From Curtobacterium pusillum (GTDB taxonomy: Bacteria > Actinomycetota > Actinomycetes > Actinomycetales > Microbacteriaceae): DNA of 64,000 bases. Position 1 is the first letter of the stretch; each line of letters begins with the position of its first letter. Made by a program: the position numbers and the translations under genes. This document shows, one piece after another, positions 7,948 through 16,079 of the stretch. The notes beneath the pieces are model-generated. The model was not told where the DNA came from, ran no database searches, and worked only from the letters and a program-made list of their open reading frames with translations. The DNA lies in assembly GCF_013359865.1 (NCBI RefSeq), contig NZ_JABMCE010000082.1:58476-122475 (forward strand). The letters run 5' to 3'.

Positions 7948-8529
7948 ATGCCACGCACACGACGACCGCCGGACCGGCCCCGAGGCCGTCGGGGCGGCCG
8001 ACCGGACGGCGGCGGCGACTTTCCGGCCGGCATGGGCATCGAGCAGATGCGCGACCGGATGTCGTCCTACATCTACGGCAACATCACGGTGCTCGCAGCG
8101 GCGATCGCGGTCGACCCGGACGCGATCCACCACGGGTCGGCGGTCTGGGCGGTCCTCGGGACCGCCGTGCTCACGTACCTCGCGCACGTGCTCTCGCACC
8201 TCGTCGCGCACGGCTTCGGCGACGACGACTCCGCGTCGGACGATGCCCGCCGTGAGTCGGTCCTGACCATCGTGCGCAACGCGAACCCGATCGCGACGTC
8301 CGGCCTGATCCCCGCCGTGCTGTACGCGGTGGCGTGGATCGGTTGGCTCCCCGCGCCCTGGGCGCAGACCGCGGCGCTCGTGATCCTCGTCGTCCGCATC
8401 GGCATGGTCGGCGTGTTCATGCAGCGGTTCAGCGGGAAGCGCCCCACGTTCCTCGGCCTCTGGGGCGGCATCGTGCTCGCCGCGGTCGCCTTCGTCCTCG
8501 GATTCGTGAAGGTGGTGCTGACGCATTGA
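7948..8529 (+). CDS. Integral membrane protein of unknown function
   Basis: ATG at 7948 follows GGAGGG. The 193-residue protein has an Arg/Gly/Pro-rich cytoplasmic N-terminus (residues 1-45) followed by about five hydrophobic helices, from MRDRMSSYIYGNITVLAAAIAV to IVLAAVAFVLGFVKVVL. A conserved-looking SYIYGN and LAHVLSHLVAH stand out. I do not recognise the family. Its stop overlaps the TTG start of the signal peptidase gene (TTGA), so the two are translationally coupled and may share a role at the membrane. Confidence 0.75.
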   Translation: MPRTRRPPDRPRGRRGGRPDGGGDFPAGMGIEQMRDRMSSYIYGNITVLAAAIAVDPDAIHHGSAVWAVLGTAVLTYLAHVLSHLVAHGFGDDDSASDDARRESVLTIVRNANPIATSGLIPAVLYAVAWIGWLPAPWAQTAALVILVVRIGMVGVFMQRFSGKRPTFLGLWGGIVLAAVAFVLGFVKVVLTH

Positions 8530-9158
8530 GCGAGCAGACCGTCCCGGCGCACAGCGCGGAGCCCCGGAAGCGTGCGGGGTGGAAGTTCCTCCGCGACCTC
8601 GTCATCATCGTCGTCGCGGCGCTGCTGGCGTCGTTCCTGGTGAAGACGTACCTCGTCCGGTCGTTCTACATCCCCTCGGCGTCGATGGAGAACACGCTCC
8701 TCATCGGTGACCGGGTGCTCGTCAACGAGCTCGTGCCCGGCGTCGTGCCGGTGCAGCGCGGGGACGTCGTCGTGTTCCAGGACCCGGGCGGCTGGCTCGG
8801 CACGGGGCAGGGGGACGACCTCATCAAGCGGGTGATCGGGCTGCCCGGCGACACCGTCTCGTGCTGCGACGCGCGGGGGCGGCTGTCGGTGAACGGGCAT
8901 GCGGTCGACGAGTCGTACGTGGTCCTCCAGCCGGGCTCCGACCGGGTCTCGCTGCAGGACTTCTCCGTCACGGTGCCGAAGGGTCAGCTTTGGGTGATGG
9001 GCGACAACCGGTACGACTCAGCCGACTCCCGGGCACACGGGACGGTGCCGGTGTCGGACGTCGTCGGGCGCGCGTTCGTCACGACGTGGCCGGTGTCGCG
9101 GTGGACGGTCCTGTCACGGTACGGCGACGTGTGGGATCGGGTGCCGGACCCGTCCTGA
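8526..9158 (+). CDS. lepB: Signal peptidase I
   Basis: The 210-residue membrane peptidase removes Sec and Tat signal peptides on the outer face of the membrane. One N-terminal helix (~20-40) is followed by the catalytic Ser (~53) in PSASMENTL and the general-base Lys (~101) in DLIKRVIGLPGD, then the family motif GDNRYDSADSR. Start is TTG at 8526, overlapping the upstream stop as TTGA; no other in-frame start fits the family length. It would process secreted proteins such as the peptide at 3292. Confidence 0.94.
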   Translation: MSEQTVPAHSAEPRKRAGWKFLRDLVIIVVAALLASFLVKTYLVRSFYIPSASMENTLLIGDRVLVNELVPGVVPVQRGDVVVFQDPGGWLGTGQGDDLIKRVIGLPGDTVSCCDARGRLSVNGHAVDESYVVLQPGSDRVSLQDFSVTVPKGQLWVMGDNRYDSADSRAHGTVPVSDVVGRAFVTTWPVSRWTVLSRYGDVWDRVPDPS

Positions 9159-9172
9159 CCGGGTCGCCGTCG

Positions 9173-9496
9173 TCAGCAGCCCGTCGTCGTCAGGGTGACG
9201 CTGGCGACCGCGTCGTTCGTGACGGTCGTCTTCTGCGGGCAGAGCTCGCCCGCGCGGATCGTGACCTCGCCGAGGGGGACTCCTGCGAAGTCCGCGGTGC
9301 CGCCGGGGAACACCCGCTGGTGCTCGGAGAGCTTGCCGGTGGAAGCGGTGAACACCTTCACCTCGTACGCATGGTCGGCGGCGTTCGGAGAGACCGTGAC
9401 GGAGACCTGGCCGGTGGAGTCGTGGGCGCCGCAGCCGGCGAGCGTCAGGACCGCGGCGGCGCCGAGGACGAACACGGGGACGACACGACGGAACAC
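9173..9496 (-). CDS. Small lipoprotein
   Basis: The 107-residue product starts at GTG 9496 and has a lipoprotein signal ending in LTLAGC. The mature part (~85 residues) is beta-rich (VSVTVSPNAADHAYEVKVF, GEVTIRAGELC) with a Cys near each end of the second half, so one disulphide is possible. No family is recognised. It lies 67 bp downstream of the response-regulator gene in the same direction and may be the tail of that operon. Confidence 0.65.
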   Translation of the reverse strand: MFRRVVPVFVLGAAAVLTLAGCGAHDSTGQVSVTVSPNAADHAYEVKVFTASTGKLSEHQRVFPGGTADFAGVPLGEVTIRAGELCPQKTTVTNDAVASVTLTTTGC

Positions 9497-9563
9497 GTCG
9501 ACAAGGCTACGCCGACCGTGACCGCACGCCGACCGTGACCGCACGCCGACCGCAACCGCGACC

Positions 9564-10190
9564 TCACGCCGACCCGAGCAGCCAGCCGTTGTCCGCCGCG
9601 ATCCGGAGCGCTTCCGTGGCGTTCCGCGCCGCCGTCTTCCCGATCGCCGACGACAGGTGGTTCCGCACCGTGCCCTCGGACAGGTGCAGCGCGCCGGCCA
9701 CCCCGGCCACGGTCGGCGCCGTGCGGAACGCGATGAGCACGTCGGTCTCCCGCGGGGTGAGCGGCGACGGTCCGGCGGCGAGCGACTCGGCGGCGAGCAC
9801 GGGGTCCACGACGCGGAAGCCACCGGCGACTCGGCGGACGGCGTCGGCGAGCTGTTCGGCGGGGGTGTCCTTCACGACGAAGCCAGCGGCCCCGGCCTCG
9901 AGCGCACGGCGGAGGTACCCGGGCCGTCCGAACGTGGTCACGATGAGCGATCGGCAGGTCGGGAGTTCCCGGGCGAGCATCGCCGCGGCGGTGAGGCCGT
10001 CGGCGCCGGGCATCTCGACGTCGAGCAGGGCGACCGTGGCGTCGGAGGAACGGGCGGCGTCGAGCACCTCGTCACCGCGGGCGACCTGTGCAACCACGTC
10101 GATGTCCCGTTCGAGCGACAGCAGCGAGGCGAGGGCTCCGCGGACGAGCGCCTGGTCGTCGGCGAGCAGGACCCTGATCGTCTCGGTCAT
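9564..10190 (-). CDS. NarL/LuxR-type response regulator
   Basis: The 208-residue regulator has a receiver domain (residues 1-120: DD at 11-12, phospho-acceptor Asp in VALLDVEMPG, conserved Lys in VVKDTP) and a C-terminal LuxR helix-turn-helix (LTPRETDVLIAF to TVRNHLSSAIGK). The ATG overlaps the stop of the histidine kinase gene (ATGA), so kinase and regulator are a cognate pair. The pair lies directly downstream of an ABC-2 exporter in the same operon, so the exporter is its likely target. Confidence 0.92.
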   Translation of the reverse strand: MTETIRVLLADDQALVRGALASLLSLERDIDVVAQVARGDEVLDAARSSDATVALLDVEMPGADGLTAAAMLARELPTCRSLIVTTFGRPGYLRRALEAGAAGFVVKDTPAEQLADAVRRVAGGFRVVDPVLAAESLAAGPSPLTPRETDVLIAFRTAPTVAGVAGALHLSEGTVRNHLSSAIGKTAARNATEALRIAADNGWLLGSA

Positions 10191-11443
10191 CGTCCGCCCC
10201 GCTCGACCCGGAGCAGGAACCCGCCGAGGTCGCTCGTGCCGGTGGTCAGGGCCGCCCCGACGGCGTCCGCCCGCTCTCGCAGGCCGCGCAGCCCGTTGCC
10301 TCCGGTGACGGTGAACGACTCGGCACCGGAGGGCACCGAACCGACCGGCCCCGTCCCGTCGTCGTCGATCGTCAGCGCGGTCCGCGTGAGCGACACCCGC
10401 ACCCGGGCGGCGGAGGAGTGCCGGACGACGTTCGTGACGCCCTCGCGCAGGACCCACGCGAACAGGCTGCGCACGTCGTCGGCCGCAGCGTTCCCGTCCG
10501 GCGGGAGGACGGCATCGATCCCCGCGGCCGAGTGCGCCGCCCGGGCCGAGACGAGTTCGGCGTCGAGGTCGGCCTCCCGGTAGCCGCTGACGGCGTGCCG
10601 GAGTCCCTGCAGGGCCTCGCGGGAGAGCCGTTCGACGTCGTGCATCTCCGCCTTCGCCCGGGCGGGGTCGATCTCCACCAGGCGGGCGGCGAGTTCGGAC
10701 TTCATGGCCACGATGGTGAGCGAGTGGCCGAGGACGTCGTGCAGGTCACGCGAGAACCGTGCGCGTTCCTCGACGACGGCGAGCCGGGTGATCTCGTCCT
10801 GCGCGACGCCGAGGCGCTGCTCGGCCTCGCGCTGTCGCCCGAAGAACAGCATGGAAGCGCCGACGGACACCGTGACGACGGGGGCGAACAGGATGCCACT
10901 GTCCACCGAGGCATCCCACCCCCGCGTCGCCGCCACGAGGAACTGCGCTCCGATGATCGCGAGGACGATCACGCCGGAGACCCAGAACCGCTGCGCGACG
11001 AACCCGGACAGGGCGGCGACGAGCAGCCACGTCCAGACCGCCAGAGGGCCCACGACGAGCAGGAGCAGCCCCGCGAGCACGCCGACGCCGACGACCACGA
11101 CGACCCGGCCGCGGAGGCTCCGACGCCACATCGCCTCCGGCGCGAACAGGTACACGGCGTAGAAGGCGCACAGCGCGACGGAGGACCAGACGTGGTCCCG
11201 GAGGTCGCGGCCGTCGCTCCACACGGCGACGAACTCGAGCACCTGCCAGAGCAGCGCGAACACCGCTCCGCCGTACCAGCGCCGCCGACCGACGCGGATG
11301 TCCTCGTCGCTCGCGCCCGGCGCGACTGCCCACGGGAACGAGCGCGGGGCCGGTCGGGCAGTTCTGGCCGGTTGGGACGGCCGGGAGGCGCGGGGCGCGC
11401 CGTCCGCGCCCCGCGCCTCGGCCGTTCCGGTCGCCTCGGACAT
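10187..11443 (-). CDS. DesK-type sensor histidine kinase
   Basis: The 418-residue protein has a disordered Ala/Pro/Arg N-terminus (1-40), about six membrane helices (~55-205), a coiled linker (REAEQRLGVAQDEIT), a HisKA_3 phosphoacceptor block (RFSRDLHDVLGHSLT) and an ATPase domain with GNGLRGLRERADAVG. It senses an unknown signal, perhaps a drug or envelope stress, as is usual for kinases beside ABC-2 exporters. A palindromic repeat of the dispersed family is embedded in codons for residues ~7-22. Start is ATG 11443. Confidence 0.9.
   Translation of the reverse strand: MSEATGTAEARGADGAPRASRPSQPARTARPAPRSFPWAVAPGASDEDIRVGRRRWYGGAVFALLWQVLEFVAVWSDGRDLRDHVWSSVALCAFYAVYLFAPEAMWRRSLRGRVVVVVGVGVLAGLLLLVVGPLAVWTWLLVAALSGFVAQRFWVSGVIVLAIIGAQFLVAATRGWDASVDSGILFAPVVTVSVGASMLFFGRQREAEQRLGVAQDEITRLAVVEERARFSRDLHDVLGHSLTIVAMKSELAARLVEIDPARAKAEMHDVERLSREALQGLRHAVSGYREADLDAELVSARAAHSAAGIDAVLPPDGNAAADDVRSLFAWVLREGVTNVVRHSSAARVRVSLTRTALTIDDDGTGPVGSVPSGAESFTVTGGNGLRGLRERADAVGAALTTGTSDLGGFLLRVERGGR
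11378..11424. repeat. Palindromic repeat copy inside the histidine kinase gene
   Basis: Arms CGGCCG-GG-AGGCGCGGGGCGCG (11378-11399) and CGCGCCCCGCGCCT-CGGCCG (11405-11424) are complementary apart from a two-base bulge, with a 5-nt loop. It shares the GGGAGGCGCGG core of the intergenic palindromes. It encodes a run within the disordered N-terminus (PRASRP), which would tolerate insertion. Confidence 0.6.
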
Positions 11444-11466
11444 CGGTCCCAGCGTAGGGCCGTCGG

Positions 11467-12264
11467 TCACTGTCGTGCGGCGTCGCGGCGGTAGCGCCAC
11501 ACGATCACCGTGGCGAGGACGATCGCCCAGGCCGCCAGCACCATCGCGGGCTCGATCATGCCCGACGATCCGGTCGCGCCGGCTCCGGTCTGCCCGATGC
11601 GGTTCAGCCAGTAGGAGGGCAGCAGGTGCGCGACGCTCCCCATCCAGTCCGGCATGACCGAGAGCGGGACCCACAGGCCCCCGAGGATCGCCAAGCCCAT
11701 GAACACCACCATGAAGAGTGGTTGTGCGAAGGACGGCTTGGCGAACTGCCCGATGAGGATCGCGATGAGCGCGAACGGGATCACCCCGCACCAGATACCG
11801 AACCCGGCCGCGATCCAGTGCGCCGGGTCGAGCGAGGCGTGCAGCCCGACGGTCGCGACCAGCACCGTGATGATGATCGACACCGCGGCGAAGGCCATCG
11901 CCGCGATCACCTTCGACACCATGAACCCCCAGCCGGACAGCGGTGTGACGCGGAGCTGCCGGTTCCAGCCGATCGACCGCTCGTTGACGATCGCGAACGC
12001 CTGGCTGAGCGCGGCCATCATCGCGCCGTAGGACGCCATCTGCAGAGTCGTCACCACGAGGTACTGCAGGTGCGTCGTCGGGTCCAGCTGCGACCCGAAC
12101 GCCGAGCCGAACACGAGCAGCATGATCACCGGCACGGCGAAGGTGAACACCATCGCCCGGACGTTGCGGAGCTGCCGCTTCGTCTCGAGGTACACGTACC
12201 GGAACGGGAGACGTCCGGCCGTGGAACGAGCGGTGGCGGAGCGGGATGCGGCGACGGCGGTCAT
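11467..12264 (-). CDS. ABC-2 type transporter permease
   Basis: The 265-residue protein has six hydrophobic helices and the ABC-2 pattern: an N-terminal cytoplasmic stretch (YLETKRQLRNVRAMVFTF), a first helix VPVIMLLVFGSAFG, and a WVPLSVMP re-entrant region before the last helix. Its ATG overlaps the ATPase stop (ATGA). With the ATPase it probably exports a drug or lipid-like compound. The two-component genes follow 23 bp downstream. Confidence 0.9.
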   Translation of the reverse strand: MTAVAASRSATARSTAGRLPFRYVYLETKRQLRNVRAMVFTFAVPVIMLLVFGSAFGSQLDPTTHLQYLVVTTLQMASYGAMMAALSQAFAIVNERSIGWNRQLRVTPLSGWGFMVSKVIAAMAFAAVSIIITVLVATVGLHASLDPAHWIAAGFGIWCGVIPFALIAILIGQFAKPSFAQPLFMVVFMGLAILGGLWVPLSVMPDWMGSVAHLLPSYWLNRIGQTGAGATGSSGMIEPAMVLAAWAIVLATVIVWRYRRDAARQ

Positions 12265-13187
12265 GCGAGGACTCCTCCGGAGACGGGTTCGGCAGTGCCG
12301 GGTTCGGCGGTGAGCGCCAGGAAGGCGTCGTCCATGGTCGAGGCGACCACCTGGATGTCGTGCGCCTGCGGGAACGCGGCGAGGAGGGCCCGGAGCGTCT
12401 CGTCGCTGCGGTCCGAGCGGAGCGTGACGGCGTCGTGCCGCGCCTCCAGGCCCACCACGCCCGGAAGACCGCGCAACGCGACGTGTTCGGCGGGGCCGAC
12501 CCCGGAGAACCGGATCGCGCGCGTCGCGGTGATCGCCTTGATCTCGGCGGGTGTGCCGTCGGCGACCACGCGGCCGGAGCGCATGATGACGATGCGGTCG
12601 GCGAAGGTGTCGGCCTCGTCGAGGTAGTGCGTCGCGAAGACCACGGTGCGGCCCGCGTCGGTGAACTCGCGCATCGAGGACCAGAACGTGTGCCTGGCCT
12701 CGACGTCCATCGCGGCCGTCGGCTCGTCGAGGACGAGGAGGTCCGGGTCGGAGACCACGGCGACCGCGAAGCGCGCCCGCTGGAGCTGCCCGCCGGACAG
12801 CTTGTTGACCCGTCGACCGGCGATCTCCGTGCACCGGGCGCGGCGGAGGGCCTCGTCGACCGGCATCGGTCGACGGTGTGCGGCGGCGACCAGCGCGACC
12901 GCTTCGCGCACGGTCATGTCGGGCAGCAGCGCCCCGCCCTGCAGCATCGCGCCGACCCGGCCGGCGACGACGGCGACGCGTGGGTCCTCCCCGAACAGCA
13001 GCGCCTCGCCGGTGGTCGGGGTGGAGAGGCCGAGCGCGAGGTCGACCGTGGTGGTCTTGCCCGCGCCGTTCGGGCCGAGGAGGGCGACGACCTCGCCCGG
13101 ACGGATCGTCAGGTCGACGCCGTCGACCGCGGCCACGGCGCCGAAGCGCTTGCGGAGGCCGCGGAGCTGGATGACCGGTGTGTTCAT
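12261..13187 (-). CDS. ABC-2 type transporter ATP-binding subunit
   Basis: The 308-residue ATPase shows Walker A GPNGAGKTT (~35-43), signature LSGGQLQ, Walker B LLVLDEPT and switch His ATHYLDEAD, then a C-terminal regulatory extension typical of DrrA/NatA-like exporters. ATG 13187 was chosen because the family begins with an IQLRGLRKRFG strand shortly after. It heads the four-gene operon ATPase-permease-kinase-regulator. Confidence 0.93.
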   Translation of the reverse strand: MNTPVIQLRGLRKRFGAVAAVDGVDLTIRPGEVVALLGPNGAGKTTTVDLALGLSTPTTGEALLFGEDPRVAVVAGRVGAMLQGGALLPDMTVREAVALVAAAHRRPMPVDEALRRARCTEIAGRRVNKLSGGQLQRARFAVAVVSDPDLLVLDEPTAAMDVEARHTFWSSMREFTDAGRTVVFATHYLDEADTFADRIVIMRSGRVVADGTPAEIKAITATRAIRFSGVGPAEHVALRGLPGVVGLEARHDAVTLRSDRSDETLRALLAAFPQAHDIQVVASTMDDAFLALTAEPGTAEPVSGGVLA

Positions 13188-13245
13188 GGCTCCAGCCTCG
13201 CGTGGTGCCGGGCGCCCCACCTCTGCCGGACGTCACGACCGCACC

Positions 13246-13259
13246 GTGACATCTGTCAC
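13246..13259. promoter_or_regulatory. Palindrome GTGACA-TC-TGTCAC upstream of the ABC-2/two-component operon
   Basis: Perfect 6-bp arms with a 2-bp centre lie ~60 bp before the ATPase start and 42 bp beyond the end of purC, the only intergenic space serving the operon. The site is a reasonable operator candidate for the NarL-type regulator encoded in the operon, though this is inference. Confidence 0.45.
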
Positions 13260-13301
13260 GATCGAGGACGGCGGCCCGTGCGGACCCATGGGGCGGTGTC
13301 G

Positions 13302-14167
13302 CTAGGCGCCGAGACGGTCGATCAGCTCGCGGTAGCGCTCGGCCGTCCGCGACACGATCGACTCCGGGAGCACCGGGGGCGTGCCCTGCCGGTCCCAGTG
13401 CGCACTGAGCCAGTCCCGCACGATCTGCTTGTCGAAGCTCTCGGTGCGGTTGCCCGATCGGGCGTCCCAGTAGCGGCTGGAATCGCTCGTCAGTACTTCG
13501 TCCGCGATCCGGATCCGCCCCGACGCGTCACGTCCGAACTCGAACTTCGTGTCCGCGATGATCACACCCCGCTCGAGTGCGATCGCCGCCGCCTCGGAGT
13601 ACACGCGCAGCGACAGGTCGCGCAGCGCGCTTGCCGCATCCGACCCCACCAGCGAGACGGTCTGCTCGAACGAGATGTTCTCGTCGTGCTCGCCCTGGGG
13701 GGCCTTGTACGCCGGCGTGTAGATCGGCTCCGGGAGCCGATCGCCGTTCGACAGCCCCTCGGGGAGCTGCACGCCGCACACGCTGCCGGTCTCCTGGTAC
13801 TCCGCCCAACCGCTGCCCACGAGGTACCCGCGGACGACGCACTCGACGGGGAACATCTCGAGCGGCATGACGTGCATCGAACGCGCTGCCACCGAGGAGG
13901 GCACCGGTGTCCCACCGGCGGACGGCGCGACGAGGTGGTTCGGCACGTCGGCCAGCTGCGCGAACCAGAACCGGGACAGGCGCGTGAGGAGCTCGCCCTT
14001 GCCCGGGATCGGCGGTTCGAGTGCGAAGTCGTAGGCACTCACGCGGTCGGACGCGACGAGCAGGAGTTCGGAGGCGCTGGCGATGTCGGCGGTGCCCTCC
14101 GGCACGTAGAGCTCGCGGACCTTGCCGGAGGAGACGTGCGTCCAGCCGGGCAGCGACGGCGCGGCGG

Positions 14168-14171
<4 letters not shown>
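13302..14171 (-). CDS. purC: Phosphoribosylaminoimidazole-succinocarboxamide synthase
   Basis: The 289-residue enzyme joins CAIR and aspartate in purine synthesis. SAICAR synthase features are present: SSGKVRELY at the N-terminus, SDRVSAYDF, VVRGYLVGSGWAEYQ and IADTKFEFG. GTG at 14171 overlaps the purD stop (GTGA), so purD-purC form an operon. The length matches the longer actinobacterial/yeast-type form. Confidence 0.97.
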
Positions 14172-15436
<1,265 letters not shown>

Positions 15437-15493
15437 CCGATCACCCTACCGAGCCGCACTCGCCGCTCGCGATGCGGCGGCTAGCCTGTGGAC

Positions 15494-15856
15494 ATGCCAC
15501 CGAGGAGGATCGAGGACGCGGAGGGGCGGGCTGCTCTCGTCGCCGTGCAGCAGGGGACGACGGCCCGGCCCGCACTCGCGACGGCCGTCCGCTGGTCGCT
15601 GCAGCGCCTCGCCGAGGACGTCCCCGGCAACAGCGTCGAGGTGCGGGTCCCGCCGTTCGCGGCCGTCCAGGCCGTACCCGGCCCGCGGCACACCCGTGGG
15701 ACGCCGCCGAACGTGGTCGAGACGGACGCGTCGACGTGGCTGGCGCTCGCCACCGGTGAGCTGCGCTGGGACGAAGCGGTCGCGCAGTCGCGGATCAGCG
15801 CGTCCGGTTCACGTGCGGACCTGACGGCGTTCCTGCCGGTGCGACTGAGCGTCTGA
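15494..15856 (+). CDS. Sterol-carrier-family protein
   Basis: The ~120-residue protein resembles the small SCP-2-like proteins that sit beside purD in many actinomycetes. It has a conserved core of RVPPFAAVQAVPG and a WLALATGELRWDEAVAQ helix. The function is unknown; a hydrophobic ligand pocket is assumed from the family. TAGCCT at 15482-15487 ends 6 nt before ATG 15494, so the transcript is probably leaderless (GTG at 15488 is an alternative). Confidence 0.75.
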   Translation: MPPRRIEDAEGRAALVAVQQGTTARPALATAVRWSLQRLAEDVPGNSVEVRVPPFAAVQAVPGPRHTRGTPPNVVETDASTWLALATGELRWDEAVAQSRISASGSRADLTAFLPVRLSV

Positions 15857-15944
15857 GTCGCCACGCATCCGTCCCGTGCGACGCAGCGAATTAGGTAGCG
15901 CCTACTGATGTGACGTCACCGACCCGGCGAATACCGTGGGAGAA

Positions 15945-15990
15945 GTCGCCGGGATTCGGACCCGACCCGAACGGGTCCGAACCCGGCGAC
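15945..15990. terminator. Strong hairpin between convergent genes, probable bidirectional terminator
   Basis: A 19-bp stem (15945-15964 with 15972-15990, one bulged A) and 7-nt loop sit in the 223-bp gap between the sterol-carrier gene and the end of the LuxR regulator gene. A GTGACGTCAC palindrome lies at 15910-15919. Nothing else is recognised in the gap. Confidence 0.7.
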
Positions 15991-16079
15991 AGGACAAAGG
16001 TACGCGAAATTCGTGATGGGGTGTCAACCGGTCCGGCGAGTCGTGCTGCATTCGGCAACGAAGCAGCGCCGTCGAACGG

